This document shows, in pieces, positions 29,322 to 38,454 of a stretch of 64,000 nucleotides of DNA. How positions within the stretch are numbered: the first letter of the stretch is position 1; each line of letters begins with the position of its first letter. This stretch comes from Uliginosibacterium aquaticum (GTDB taxonomy: Bacteria; Pseudomonadota; Gammaproteobacteria; Burkholderiales; Rhodocyclaceae). The notes beneath the pieces are model-generated. The model saw nothing but the letters and a program-made list of their open reading frames with translations. It was not told the origin of the DNA and did not search any database. Made by a program: the position numbers and the translations under genes. Location: contig NZ_JABCSC020000003.1 of the NCBI RefSeq assembly GCF_012972705.2, forward strand, positions 248,001 through 312,000, written 5' to 3'.

Positions 29322-30188
29322 ATGGCTCAGCGCAATCTTCATCTGCTCATCATCGACCCGCAGAACGATTTCTGTGATCTGCCCGCCGACTATTGCCCGC
29401 TCGATCCGCTCGGCGGCCGTTTTGCACCGAGCCTGCCGGTGCCCGGCGCTCACGCTGACATGCTGGCCCTTGCTGCCTTGATCGACGCTGGCCGCGCGGG
29501 GCTAGAAGCCATCACGGTCACGCTCGATTCGCACCAGCACCTCGATATCGCTCACCCGACCTTCTGGCAGGATGCCGATGGCCAGGGCGTCGCACCCTTC
29601 ACCCAGATTACGGCCGCCGAGCTGCGTGCAGGCCGCTACCTGCCGCGCGCGCCGCAGTGGCAGGTGCGCGCGCAAAGCTATCTCGATGCACTGGAGGCCG
29701 CGGGTCGTTATACCCACATGGTCTGGCCGGTGCATTGCGAGATCGGCAGCTGGGGTCACAACATTCACCATGTTCTGCGCCTGGCACTCAATCGCTGGGA
29801 AGAGGCCCGGACGGCCATCGTCGCCAAAGTCAGCAAGGGCGAAAACCCGCTGACCGAACACTACAGCGCGATGCAGGCCGAGGTGCCGGATCCGGCGGAT
29901 GCCGCCACCCAGCTCAATGAGGCGCTGCTGGCCCGGCTGCGCAGTGCAGAGCGCGTCTTCATCGCTGGCGAGGCGGGCAGTCACTGCGTCAGGGCCACCA
30001 CCGAACACATCGTGGCGCACTGGCCGGCCGCCGAGCTGGGCAAGCTGGTGCTGATCGAGGATTGCATCAGCCCGGTGAGCGGTTTCGAGTCCGCGTATGC
30101 GGAATTCCTCGCCGCGATGCGCGAGCGCGGCGTGCAGTTGATGAACGCCAGCGAAGTGCGTGCAGAACTGCTGGACAATGCGCGTTGA
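29322..30188 (+). CDS. Nicotinamidase-like cysteine hydrolase (isochorismatase fold)
   Basis: Probably converts nicotinamide to nicotinate, feeding the pncB reaction encoded next. Started at ATG 29322 with a strong AGGAG, the 288-residue protein has the family residues: Asp in [11 protein letters not shown], metal ligands in [12 protein letters not shown], the [15 protein letters not shown] block equivalent to PxHC-x-QGT of nicotinamidases, a lysine in [11 protein letters not shown], and the nucleophilic cysteine in [14 protein letters not shown]. It is longer than E. coli PncA (about 213) because of inserts. It is the first gene of the NrtR-controlled operon, which supports nicotinamidase over other isochorismatase-fold functions. 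Confidence 0.85.
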   Translation: MAQRNLHLLIIDPQNDFCDLPADYCPLDPLGGRFAPSLPVPGAHADMLALAALIDAGRAGLEAITVTLDSHQHLDIAHPTFWQDADGQGVAPFTQITAAELRAGRYLPRAPQWQVRAQSYLDALEAAGRYTHMVWPVHCEIGSWGHNIHHVLRLALNRWEEARTAIVAKVSKGENPLTEHYSAMQAEVPDPADAATQLNEALLARLRSAERVFIAGEAGSHCVRATTEHIVAHWPAAELGKLVLIEDCISPVSGFESAYAEFLAAMRERGVQLMNASEVRAELLDNAR

Positions 30189-30222
30189 AATGACAGGCAG
30201 GACCCTCGGCGGAGCCACACAC

Positions 30223-31428
30223 ATGCAAGCCAATCAGACACCGGTCGTACGCAGCCTGCTGGAGAACGACCTCTACAAATTCACGATGTGGCAGGCCTTG
30301 CTGCACAGCAACCCCGGCGCTCAGGCGGAGTACCGGTTTGTCTGCCGCAACCGGCCGGCCTTTCCGCTCGCCGAGCTGAAGGACGAGGTGGAGCGTGAGC
30401 TCGATCACCTGTGCAGCCTGTACTTCACCCAGGATGAGCTGGATTACCTCGCCAGCCTGCGCTTCATCAAGAGCGATTTCGTCGATTTCCTCTCCCTGTT
30501 CCGTTTTCAACGCCGCTTCATCGAAGTGCGCGCGGTGGGCGAAACGCTGGAGATCGTGGCACGCGGCCCCCTGGTGCACGTGATGGGCTTCGAGATATTC
30601 GTACTCTATATCGTGAACGAGTTGTACTTCCGCCGGCTGCCGCAGGAAGGGGTGATGACCGTGGCCCGCGAACGTCTGCAGGCCAAGATCGGCGTGTTGC
30701 AGGCCGGTTTGCAGAGCATTCCGGCGAACACGGCCTCTCCCTTCGTGCTCTTCGACTTCGGCCTGCGCCGCCGCTACTCGGGGGCCTGGCAGGAGGAGGT
30801 GGTGCAGCGCTTTGCCGAGGTGGCTCCCCAGCACTTTCGGGGCACCTCCAACGTCTACCTGGCGAAGCAGTTTGGCCTGACCCCGATCGGCACCATGGCC
30901 CATGAATATCTGCAGGCCTACCAGTCCTTCGGCTTCCGTCTGCGCGATTTCCAGAAGGCCGCTCTGGAGGGGTGGGTGCAGGAGTTCCGGGGGGATCTCG
31001 GCGTGGCGCTGACCGATGTCGTCGGCATGGATGCCTTCCTGCGCGATTTCGATCTGTATTTCGCCAAGCTCTTCGATGGTTTGCGCCACGATTCCGGCGA
31101 TCCCGTCGTGTGGGGTGAGAAGGCCATCGCCCACTACCACAAGCTGCGCATCGATCCGGCCAGCAAGCGTCTGGTGTTTTCAGACGGTCTCAACATTCCG
31201 CGCGCGCTGGAGCTGTATCACCACTTCCACGGCCGCATCCAGACCAGTTTCGGCATCGGCACTGATCTCTCCAACGACACGCCGCACAAGGCCCTCAACA
31301 TCGTCATGAAGATCACCGCCTGCAATGGCCAGCCAGTGGCCAAGCTCTCCGATGCACCGGGCAAGACGCTGTGCGAGGACGAAACCTTCCTCGCCTACCT
31401 GCGTCAGGTTTTCGATCATTCGCTCTGA
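30223..31428 (+). CDS. pncB: Nicotinate phosphoribosyltransferase
   Basis: PncB makes nicotinate mononucleotide from nicotinate and PRPP, the committed step of the Preiss-Handler pathway. The 401-residue protein shows [17 protein letters not shown] at the N-terminus, a [14 protein letters not shown] block, the [22 protein letters not shown] segment with the catalytic histidine, and [17 protein letters not shown] for phosphoribosyl binding. Start set at ATG 30223 (GGAG nine bases upstream); an in-frame ATG at 30190 is less likely. It lies 34 bases after the nicotinamidase-like gene and 12 bases before the NADAR gene. Confidence 0.95.
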   Translation: MQANQTPVVRSLLENDLYKFTMWQALLHSNPGAQAEYRFVCRNRPAFPLAELKDEVERELDHLCSLYFTQDELDYLASLRFIKSDFVDFLSLFRFQRRFIEVRAVGETLEIVARGPLVHVMGFEIFVLYIVNELYFRRLPQEGVMTVARERLQAKIGVLQAGLQSIPANTASPFVLFDFGLRRRYSGAWQEEVVQRFAEVAPQHFRGTSNVYLAKQFGLTPIGTMAHEYLQAYQSFGFRLRDFQKAALEGWVQEFRGDLGVALTDVVGMDAFLRDFDLYFAKLFDGLRHDSGDPVVWGEKAIAHYHKLRIDPASKRLVFSDGLNIPRALELYHHFHGRIQTSFGIGTDLSNDTPHKALNIVMKITACNGQPVAKLSDAPGKTLCEDETFLAYLRQVFDHSL

Positions 31429-31440
31429 GGCAGTAGCCCG

Positions 31441-31944
31441 ATGCGCCTTACTCCGCAGATGCTGCTGTTCTGGCGAGCCAACGAGATCTACTCGAACTGG
31501 TACCCCAGCGTGTTCGAGATCGATGGGCAGCGCTTCAATTGCGGCGAGCAGTGGATGATGTTTGCCAAGGCCCGCCTGTTCGGCGATGCAGAGATGGCTG
31601 CGGCGATCCTGGCCGAAGTCCATCCGCGGCGGCAGAAGCTGCTGGGTCGCAAGATCCGCGGTTTCGACAGCGTGCGCTGGTCTGATGAGTGCGAGGCACT
31701 GGTGGCCATCGGGCTGCTCGAGAAATTCCGTCAGAACCCGGCGCTGGGCGAAGCCTTGCTCGCTACCGGCGAGCGCCTTCTCGTCGAAGCCAGCCCGGAC
31801 GATCCGATCTGGGGCATCGGGCTGGAAGAGGAAGACCCGCGCGCGCTCGATCCCACCCAATGGCAAGGTGAGAACCGCCTCGGCAAGGTGCTGATGCAGG
31901 TGCGCACCCGCTTGCAACAATTTTCAGGCAGATCCTGTTCATGA
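31441..31944 (+). CDS. NADAR (YbiA/DUF1768) family protein
   Basis: NADAR proteins are N-glycosidases acting on ADP-ribose-like or riboflavin-derived compounds; characterised members remove ADP-ribose from guanine or hydrolyse damaged intermediates. The 167-residue protein carries the family pattern: FWRANEIYSNWYPSVFEIDG, then FNCGEQWMMFAKARLFGD, then a closing SPDDPIWGIGLEEEDPR, and NRLGKVLMQVR. Its stop overlaps the nadE start by four bases. Its place inside an NAD salvage operon suggests a house-cleaning or recycling role for ADP-ribose derivatives, rather than the toxin/antitoxin setting where NADAR also occurs. Confidence 0.9.
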   Translation: MRLTPQMLLFWRANEIYSNWYPSVFEIDGQRFNCGEQWMMFAKARLFGDAEMAAAILAEVHPRRQKLLGRKIRGFDSVRWSDECEALVAIGLLEKFRQNPALGEALLATGERLLVEASPDDPIWGIGLEEEDPRALDPTQWQGENRLGKVLMQVRTRLQQFSGRSCS

Positions 31945-33653
31945 CATCCGGCTTCAAACTCACCCTCGCACAGATCAACCCGACCGTTGGGGACATCACC
32001 GGCAACTGCGCCCTGATGCAGGCCGCGGCCAACCGGGCCCAGGCTGCAGGCGCCAGCCTGGTGGTCTTCCCGGAACTCTCGCTGACCGGTTACTACCCCG
32101 GTGACCTGCTCGACGAGCCGGACTTCCTTGCCCGCATCGAGCAAGGCCTGGCGGACCTGTTGGCCGTTACCCGCAGCACGCCGGGTCTGCACTGGGTGGT
32201 GGGGGCGCCGCAGCGTCGCGAGGGGCCGGGCAAGGCACTGCAGAATTGCCTGCTGGTGCTGGCCGATGGCGCGGTGCGCCTGCGCTATGCCAAACAGCTC
32301 CTGCCGACCTACAACATCTTCGATGAACGCCGCCACTTCGAACCGGGGCCGGACCTGGCCCGCGTGTTGCGCGTGGGCGGCCAGCAGGTCGGCTTCCTGA
32401 TCTGTGAAGATGGCTGGAACGATGAAGGGCGCGACTATGCAGTGAACCCCTTCGAGCGCCTGGCCGATGCCGCGCCGGATCTGGTCGTATCGATCAACGC
32501 CTCACCCTCCAGCATCGGCAAGCATGCCCTGCGCCGCAAGCTCTTCGCGGCGGCGAGCGCTCGCCATCAACTGCCGCTGGTGTACGTGAATCAGGTCGGC
32601 GGGCATGACCAGATCATCTACGACGGTTCTTCCTTCGCCGTGGAGCCGCAGGCCGGCGTGGTCTTCGAGGCGGAGCGCTTCAGCGAGGCCATCCGGACCC
32701 TGACTTTCGACGACGGCCATTTCTGCGAGGCCAGTGGCGCCCGCCTGCCACCCAGCAGCGATGAAGGCCTGCCGGCGATGGAGTTCTACCGTCGCCAGAT
32801 CGTGCTGGGCCTGCGCGACTACGCCCGCCGCTGCGGTTTCACGCGAGCTGTGGTCGGCTCTTCCGGCGGGATCGACAGTGCCCTGACCCTGGCGTTGGCA
32901 GCCGAGGCGCTGGGGGCGGAGAACGTTGTCGGCATCACCATGCCCTCGAAGTTCTCCAGTGCCGGCAGCGTCGATGATTCCGTTGATCTGTGCCGCAATC
33001 TCGGCGTGCGCCTGATCGAGCATCCGATCCGCGATCTCGTGGCCACTTACGGTGAGGGCTTCTCCGCGGCCTTCGAGGCGCCACTGCAGGGCCTCACGCT
33101 GGAGAACCTGCAGGCACGCGTGCGCGGAACCATCCTGATGGAATATTCCAATGCCTTCGGCCACCTGCTGCTCACCACCGGCAACAAGAGCGAGATCTCG
33201 GTGGGCTACTGCACCCTGTATGGCGATACCAACGGTGGACTCGGGCTCATTGGCGATCTCTACAAGACCGAAGTCTTCGAGCTGTGTCGCCACCTCAATG
33301 CCGCAGCAGGCCGGGAGCTGATTCCGGTTGCGATCATCGACAAGGAGCCCTCCGCCGAACTCGCACCGGGTCAGCGCGATACCGATAGCCTGCCGCCCTA
33401 TCCGGTGCTGGACGCGATCCTCAAGCAGCTCATCGAGGGCGAACGCCTCGGCGAGGATGAGCGCGCCGCCGTGGCTGCCGCCTTCGCCCGGCAGCAGGCC
33501 GGCGAGGAGGGGAGGGCGCTGATTTCACGCATCAAGCGCATGATCGCCCGCAACGAATACAAGCGCCGTCAGGCCCCGCCGATCCTGCGCCTGCGCGGGC
33601 GTGCCTTCGGCAGCGGGCGGCAGATGCCGATTGCGGCGAAATACGATTTCTGA
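31941..33653 (+). CDS. nadE: Glutamine-dependent NAD+ synthetase
   Basis: NadE amidates nicotinate adenine dinucleotide to NAD+, the last step of the pathway. The 570-residue two-domain protein has an N-terminal nitrilase-type glutaminase with the E-K-C triad (E in VVFPELSLTGYYP, K in RYAKQLLPTYN, C in FLICEDGWND). The C-terminal synthetase domain has the pyrophosphatase P-loop GSSGGIDSALTLALAAEA and the TGNKSEISVGY and YGDTNGGLGLIGDLYKT blocks. Length fits the bacterial glutamine-dependent type. Its start overlaps the NADAR stop (ATGA), and nadM follows after 10 bases with its own GAGGAG. Confidence 0.96.
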   Translation: MTSGFKLTLAQINPTVGDITGNCALMQAAANRAQAAGASLVVFPELSLTGYYPGDLLDEPDFLARIEQGLADLLAVTRSTPGLHWVVGAPQRREGPGKALQNCLLVLADGAVRLRYAKQLLPTYNIFDERRHFEPGPDLARVLRVGGQQVGFLICEDGWNDEGRDYAVNPFERLADAAPDLVVSINASPSSIGKHALRRKLFAAASARHQLPLVYVNQVGGHDQIIYDGSSFAVEPQAGVVFEAERFSEAIRTLTFDDGHFCEASGARLPPSSDEGLPAMEFYRRQIVLGLRDYARRCGFTRAVVGSSGGIDSALTLALAAEALGAENVVGITMPSKFSSAGSVDDSVDLCRNLGVRLIEHPIRDLVATYGEGFSAAFEAPLQGLTLENLQARVRGTILMEYSNAFGHLLLTTGNKSEISVGYCTLYGDTNGGLGLIGDLYKTEVFELCRHLNAAAGRELIPVAIIDKEPSAELAPGQRDTDSLPPYPVLDAILKQLIEGERLGEDERAAVAAAFARQQAGEEGRALISRIKRMIARNEYKRRQAPPILRLRGRAFGSGRQMPIAAKYDF

Positions 33654-33663
33654 GGAGAAACAG

Positions 33664-34683
33664 ATGAGTCAATTCGATGCCGCCGTTCTGATCGGCCGCT
33701 TCCAGCCCTTCCACAACGGTCATGCCGCCTTGCTCGCCCAGGCGCTGGAAACCGCCCCGCGCGTGATCGTGCTGCTCGGCTCGGCCTTCTCCGCCCGCAA
33801 TGCCAAGAACCCCTTCAGCTGGGAAGAGCGCGCCGCGATGATGGGCTGCACCTTGAGCGAGGCGCAGCGTGCTCGCGTCAGCTTCCTGCCGATGCGCGAT
33901 TACTACGACGACGCGCGCTGGGCATCGGCTGCCGCGGCACTGGTCGAGCAGGCGCTCGGCCACAAGGCCCGCGTGGCCCTGATCGGTTACCTGAAAGACG
34001 CTTCCAGCCAGTACCTGAACCGCTTCCCGGACTGGGAATTCATCGGCATGCCAAGGCAGGGCGAGATCGATGCCACCGCCCTGCGCCGGATCTGGTTCGA
34101 GGGTGAGGATCCGGAGGTGACCCGCGCCTTGCTCGCGCCGCTGCTGCCCGCCGCCGCGCTGCACTACATGCGTGGCTGGGCCGCCTTGCCGATGTTCGCC
34201 CATCTGCGCGACGAGCACTTCGCCGTCGAGGAGAGCCGCAAGGTCTGGGGCAACGGGCCTTTCATCACCGTCGATGCGGTGGTCAAGGCGTCGGAACAGA
34301 TCCTGCTGGTCAAGCGTGGCCGTGCACCGGGCAAAGGCACCTGGGCGCTGCCCGGTGGTTTTCTGGACGGGCGTGAGCGTGTGCTGCAGGGCGCGATCCG
34401 CGAACTGCGGGAGGAAACCGGCTTTGGCCTGCTCGATGCCACGCTGGAAGAGGCCTTGGCGGGGACCGCCGTGTTCGATCACCCCGATCGCAGCACCCGC
34501 GCCCGCACCATCACCCATGCCCACTTCTTCGACCTGAAGCACACCCGCCCGCCCGAAGTGGAAGGCGCCGATGATGCGGCCGAGGCGAAGTGGTTCCCCA
34601 TCGCACAACTCGCCGGCATGGAAGGCGAGTTTTTCGAAGATCACTTCAATATCCTCAACCACTTCCTCGCTCTCGTTAACTGA
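33664..34683 (+). CDS. nadM: Bifunctional NMN adenylyltransferase / Nudix hydrolase
   Basis: The N-terminal NadM domain adenylylates (nicotinamide or nicotinate) mononucleotide. Its signature is IGRFQPFHNGHAALLAQAL with the HNGH nucleotide-binding motif and a later KDASSQYLNRFPDWEF segment. The C-terminal domain is a Nudix hydrolase with an intact box (GGFLDGRERVLQ then GAIRELREETGFG), expected to cleave ADP-ribose. The 339-residue length matches the known cyanobacterial and proteobacterial fusion. Unlike NrtR in the same locus, this Nudix box keeps all catalytic residues. ATG 33664 is preceded by GAGGAG. Confidence 0.95.
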   Translation: MSQFDAAVLIGRFQPFHNGHAALLAQALETAPRVIVLLGSAFSARNAKNPFSWEERAAMMGCTLSEAQRARVSFLPMRDYYDDARWASAAAALVEQALGHKARVALIGYLKDASSQYLNRFPDWEFIGMPRQGEIDATALRRIWFEGEDPEVTRALLAPLLPAAALHYMRGWAALPMFAHLRDEHFAVEESRKVWGNGPFITVDAVVKASEQILLVKRGRAPGKGTWALPGGFLDGRERVLQGAIRELREETGFGLLDATLEEALAGTAVFDHPDRSTRARTITHAHFFDLKHTRPPEVEGADDAAEAKWFPIAQLAGMEGEFFEDHFNILNHFLALVN

Positions 34684-34708
34684 ATCCACGATCACGTAAG
34701 GAGCATCC

Positions 34709-35728
34709 ATGTTCGGCATCCGCTTCATCAAGGTCGGCCCGACCGACTTCCTGTTGCAGTACAAGAGTGGCAAGGTTGTGCGCGAGGGCGTGGGCTTGTC
34801 CTTCTTCTATTACGGCCCGACCAGCTCGCTGGTGCGCGTGCCGGTGGGCAGTGTCGATGTGCCCTTCATCTTCGAAGAGGCCACGGCAGATTTTCAGTCG
34901 GTCACCGTGCAGGGCCAGCTTTCCTATCGCGTCACAGACCCGCGCAAGCTGGCCCAGTTGATGAATTTCACCCTGGCGGCGAATGGTCGTGATTACGCCT
35001 CAGAGGACCCGCAGAAACTGCCGCAGCGCCTCATCAACCACGCTCAGGTGCTGACCAGTTCGTCGTTGCGCGTGATGTCCCTGCGTGAGGCGTTGGGCGG
35101 GGCAGATCGCCTGGTGGGCAGCGTGCGGGTCGGCATGCAGGCTGCCGATGTGATCACCTCGCTGGGCATCGAGGTGCTCGGGCTCTCCATCCTGGCCATC
35201 AAGCCAACGCCGGAGACCTCGCGCGCGCTTGAGGCCGAAGCCCGCGAAGCCATCCTGCGTCAGGCGGACGAGGCGGTGTTCGCGCGGCGCAATGCTGCCG
35301 TGGAGCAGGAGCGCTCGATCAAGGAGAACGAGCTGAATACCGAGATTGCGGTGGAGAACAAGAAGCGCCAGATCAAGGAAGCGCAGATGGACGCGGAGAA
35401 ATCCGTGCAGCAGAAGAAGCGCGAGCTGCGCGAAGCGGAGATGGCCACCAAGATCGCGCTGGAAGAGCAGAACAAGGATCTGCTGGCACTCTCCACGGCC
35501 AACACCCGCGAGGAGGCTGATGCCAAGGCCTATGGCATTTCGGCCATGATGCGCGCGCTCTCCGAAACCGATCCGAAGGTCTTGCAGGCTCTCACCAGTG
35601 CCCGCCTCGATGCGGCGCAACTGGTCGCGCTGTCGTTCAAGGAGCTGGCCGAGAACGCCGGCAAGATCGGTGAGCTCAATATCTCCTCCGAGCTGCTGCA
35701 GGGCCTGCTTGAGCGCGAGCGCAACTGA
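34709..35728 (+). CDS. SPFH/Band 7-domain protein
   Basis: A 339-residue protein with a Band 7-like domain (about residues 1-185: FIKVGPTDFLLQYKSGKVV, VPVGSVDVPFIFEEATADF, SVTVQGQLSYRVTDP) followed by a highly charged coiled coil (about 190-265) and a short C-terminal tail. SPFH proteins form membrane-associated oligomers, but here there is no clear N-terminal membrane span, so it may be cytosolic or peripherally bound. It lies 25 bases after nadM with AAGGAG before the start, and two bases before the NAD-kinase-like gene. Its role in an NrtR-controlled operon is unknown; a scaffold for the neighbouring NAD-kinase-fold protein is one guess. Confidence 0.85.
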   Translation: MFGIRFIKVGPTDFLLQYKSGKVVREGVGLSFFYYGPTSSLVRVPVGSVDVPFIFEEATADFQSVTVQGQLSYRVTDPRKLAQLMNFTLAANGRDYASEDPQKLPQRLINHAQVLTSSSLRVMSLREALGGADRLVGSVRVGMQAADVITSLGIEVLGLSILAIKPTPETSRALEAEAREAILRQADEAVFARRNAAVEQERSIKENELNTEIAVENKKRQIKEAQMDAEKSVQQKKRELREAEMATKIALEEQNKDLLALSTANTREEADAKAYGISAMMRALSETDPKVLQALTSARLDAAQLVALSFKELAENAGKIGELNISSELLQGLLERERN

Positions 35729-35730
35729 GC

Positions 35731-36666
35731 ATGGAGCGCAGCAGCGAGAACAAGATCGTGCTGGTGACGCGGCGCACCCGGCTTGAAGAGCTGATCCAGC
35801 GCTTCAATACCGAGGGGCAGGCGCGCTTCTACGTCGAACATCTCGGTGCGGACTTTTCCGACTATCAGCTGGAGCATCGCCATTACCGTGAAGCGGTGAC
35901 GGCAACCAGTCAGGCCCTGGCCCGCCACGGACGCCTGCAGGTGCTGGACCGAGCCTTCGTGCCGAACTTCGTGTTTGGCCCGCACGATACGGTCGTCGCG
36001 CTGGGTCAGGACGGGTTGGTGGCCAATGTGCTGAAGTATCTCGATGGTCAGCCACTGATTGGTGTGAATCCGGATCCGGCGCGTTGGGAAGGTGTGCTTC
36101 TGCCTTTCGTTGTGCGTGATCTGGATCGCCTCTTGCCCGAGGTATTCGCTGCCCGGCGTCCGCTGCATGAGGTGAGCATGGCGCAGGCCAGCCTCAATAC
36201 CGGAGAGACCCTGTGTGCGGTGAATGACCTGTTCATCGGGCCACGCACGCACACTTCGGCGCGCTACGAAATCAGCTGCGGCGGGGTGACCGAGCGCCAG
36301 TCCTCCAGCGGCATCATCGTGTCGACCGGGATGGGCGGCAGTGGCTGGTTGCGCAGCGTGCTGGCCGGTGCCAGCGGCATCGCCACTGCGCTTGGTGGGG
36401 ATGCGAATGCTGGTGTACTCGAAGACTTTCGCTGGGAGTCTGACTATCTGTACTTTTCGGTGCGCGAGCCTTGGCCCAGCAAGACTTCGGCCAGCAGCAT
36501 CAGCTTCGGACAAGTCTCACGCGAGGCGCCGCTGATTCTGGTGTCGCAGATGGCTGAGAACGGCGTCATTTTCAGCGATGGCATCGAGAGCGACTACCTG
36601 CAGTTCAATGCCGGCACCCGCGCCACCATCAGCCTGGCCGAGCGGCGCGGGATCCTGGTTGGCTGA
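35731..36666 (+). CDS. NAD-kinase-fold protein (divergent ATP-NAD kinase family)
   Basis: A 311-residue protein related to NAD kinase. The nucleotide-binding GGDG motif appears as GQDG in DTVVALGQDGLVANVLKYL, keeping the key aspartate. It is followed by PLIGVNPDPARWEGVLLPF, comparable to the NAD-kinase NTDP segment. A second conserved region, IIVSTGMGGSGWLRSV, aligns with STPTGSTAY. Whether it phosphorylates NAD, another nucleotide or a sugar-like substrate cannot be told; the degenerate motifs suggest it is not the housekeeping NadK. The start lies two bases past the SPFH stop. It is the last gene of the NAD operon; a convergent DsbA-like gene ends 20 bases away. Confidence 0.78.
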   Translation: MERSSENKIVLVTRRTRLEELIQRFNTEGQARFYVEHLGADFSDYQLEHRHYREAVTATSQALARHGRLQVLDRAFVPNFVFGPHDTVVALGQDGLVANVLKYLDGQPLIGVNPDPARWEGVLLPFVVRDLDRLLPEVFAARRPLHEVSMAQASLNTGETLCAVNDLFIGPRTHTSARYEISCGGVTERQSSSGIIVSTGMGGSGWLRSVLAGASGIATALGGDANAGVLEDFRWESDYLYFSVREPWPSKTSASSISFGQVSREAPLILVSQMAENGVIFSDGIESDYLQFNAGTRATISLAERRGILVG

Positions 36667-36686
36667 ACAATAGGGGCGCGCCTGCT

Positions 36687-37382
36687 TCAGGCGTCCGTAC
36701 AGCCATCCAGCCCGCAATGCGGAATCATTTCTTCCTCGTCCGCTGCCGGCACTTGCTGGCGTAGGGCCGCAGCGAAGGCTTCCGGCTGGCCGAGGAAGGG
36801 GCTGACGTCGATACGCGCGAGCGCGCCATCGGCCTGCTCCAGTACCAGGGTCGGGAAGCCCTGGCCGCCGACGCGGGCGAGCCAGTGGCGGCTTTCACGG
36901 AAGTGCTGCTCGGTGGCTTCACCCGCGAGTCGCTCGAACGCGGCAGTGAACGCAGCGGCCTCCAGCCCGAGTTCGGCAGCCAGCGCCTGCAGCACGGCTT
37001 GATCGGCGATACGGCGGCCCTCGACGTAGTGCGCATGTTGCAGGTGGTGTGCCATGTCCAGCCCCCGCCCTGCGAGTTCCTCGGCAGCGAGGATGGCGGT
37101 GGTCGGCGGAGCGGAGTCCATCACGGCCGTGGTGTCACGCAGCAAGCCTTCGAAATAGGCTTCGCCGAAGGGCTGGCCGGTGAGCTGGGCGATGCGGCGG
37201 TCGTGTGGCAGCACGTAGTCGCGCCATTGCGGAGTGATGCTGCGCCGGTTGGCGCCGCTCATCATGCCGCCGCCATGCAGGGCGATGCTGAGGCCGGGCA
37301 CGGCATGCGCTGCGCGGAGCAGCGGGGCGACGGCATAGCACCAGCCGCAAAGGGGATCAAAGATGTAGTGGAGCGTGCTCAT
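36687..37382 (-). CDS. Cytosolic DsbA-family thioredoxin-fold protein
   Basis: A 231-residue oxidoreductase of the DsbA/FrnE type. The active site is CGWC at residues 12-15 (IFDPLCGWCYAVAP), followed by the helical insertion and a cis-proline loop in GQGFPTLVLEQ. No signal peptide is present, so it should act in the cytoplasm. A second cysteine pair near the end (HCGLDGC) could bind metal or form a disulfide. It lies convergent to the NAD operon and 95 bases downstream of the MBL-fold gene on the same strand. Substrate unknown. Confidence 0.85.
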   Translation of the reverse strand: MSTLHYIFDPLCGWCYAVAPLLRAAHAVPGLSIALHGGGMMSGANRRSITPQWRDYVLPHDRRIAQLTGQPFGEAYFEGLLRDTTAVMDSAPPTTAILAAEELAGRGLDMAHHLQHAHYVEGRRIADQAVLQALAAELGLEAAAFTAAFERLAGEATEQHFRESRHWLARVGGQGFPTLVLEQADGALARIDVSPFLGQPEAFAAALRQQVPAADEEEMIPHCGLDGCTDA

Positions 37383-37477
37383 GGGGATTTCCTGCGTCTG
37401 TTTTTAGTATTCATGACACGCCATTCCCGCTTGCGCAGGAATGGCGGGGCCGGGGCATCAAGTATTGCGCGTTGCGC

Positions 37478-38350
37478 TCACTGCGGCCACTTCATTTCGC
37501 CCTTGATGACCTTGGCCGAAATTTCCAGCGAGGCCGCTTCGCCGGCTTGTGGGTAGCTCGCGCTCATGGCCTTGATCAGGGTGGCGGAGTCCTTGGCCCG
37601 GGCGGCTTCCTTTTCGAAGGCCTTGAGGTAATCGCCGGTGTAGCTCACCGCACCGAGGCCTTTGGGCGCATCACCCAGGTAGTGTCCGGGCACCACTGCG
37701 GCGGGCTTCAGCGCGGCGATGGCCTTGAGGGTGGCCTGCCAGTCCTGGCGTGACTTGGCGCTCTGCGTGTCGGCCACCCACACATGGATGCCACTGGAGA
37801 CGACGACGCCCCCGGCTACGGTCTTGAGCGAGGGAATCCACAGATAGCTGCGCTCCGGGCTCGGGCCTTTGAGGCCCTTGATCTGGATGCGCTGGCCTTC
37901 GAGCTTGAGCGTATCGCCGGCCAGCACCTCGGGCAGCACCAGCTTCTGCGGCGCATTGTCCTTGAGGATCGGGCCCCAGTAGGCGAGCTTGCTGTCCATG
38001 CTGGCCTTGATGTGGGCCACGGTCTGCGGTGTGGCGACGATCTTCGCGGCCGGGAAAGCGGCCTGGATCACGTCCAGCCCGAAGTAGTAGTCCGGATCGC
38101 TGTGGCTGATGTAGATGGTGCTGAGGGTCTTGCCGCTGGCCTTGAGCTTCTGCACCAGGGCTTCGGCATCGTTACGCTGGAACTGGGCATCGATCAGGAT
38201 GGCTTCGTGCTCGCCACTCAGAATGCTGGAGCTGACCGGGAAAATGGCGTTCTCGCCGGGGTTGTAGACCTCCAGCGTGAGCGGCGCAGCCTGGGCGGCC
38301 GCCGTGAAACCGAGGGTGGCGAGGGCGATGAGGAGAGGCTTGCGGAGCAT
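37478..38350 (-). CDS. Exported MBL-fold metallohydrolase with degenerate metal motif
   Basis: A 290-residue periplasmic protein of the metallo-beta-lactamase fold with a signal peptide ending AQAAP. The usual HxHxDH motif reads H-S-D-P-D-Y (YISHSDPDYYFG), a variant known in one MBL subgroup; a later VVPGHYLGD supplies another His, and HVWVADTQ a possible Asp. Metal content and activity are therefore uncertain. It is divergent from a LysR regulator 104 bases away, its likely controller. Function unknown; related sequences are often annotated as quorum-quenching or Vmh-like hydrolases without proof. Confidence 0.82.
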   Translation of the reverse strand: MLRKPLLIALATLGFTAAAQAAPLTLEVYNPGENAIFPVSSSILSGEHEAILIDAQFQRNDAEALVQKLKASGKTLSTIYISHSDPDYYFGLDVIQAAFPAAKIVATPQTVAHIKASMDSKLAYWGPILKDNAPQKLVLPEVLAGDTLKLEGQRIQIKGLKGPSPERSYLWIPSLKTVAGGVVVSSGIHVWVADTQSAKSRQDWQATLKAIAALKPAAVVPGHYLGDAPKGLGAVSYTGDYLKAFEKEAARAKDSATLIKAMSASYPQAGEAASLEISAKVIKGEMKWPQ

Positions 38351-38423
38351 GTCGGGCTTCCTTGTTCGGGTTGGAGTGAGCGAAGCATAGGTTGCGCAGA
38401 TCGCGCGAAAAACCCGCTATCCT

Positions 38424-38438
38424 GCAATGATTGATTGC
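38424..38438. promoter_or_regulatory. Candidate LysR operator between the MBL gene and its LysR neighbour
   Basis: GCAAT, a 5-base spacer and ATTGC form a perfect 15-bp interrupted palindrome, 16 bases before the GTG start of the LysR gene. Its place in the divergent region fits autoregulation. The site is short and could occur by chance. Confidence 0.3.
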
Positions 38439-38454
38439 TTGAATCGGACGAATT

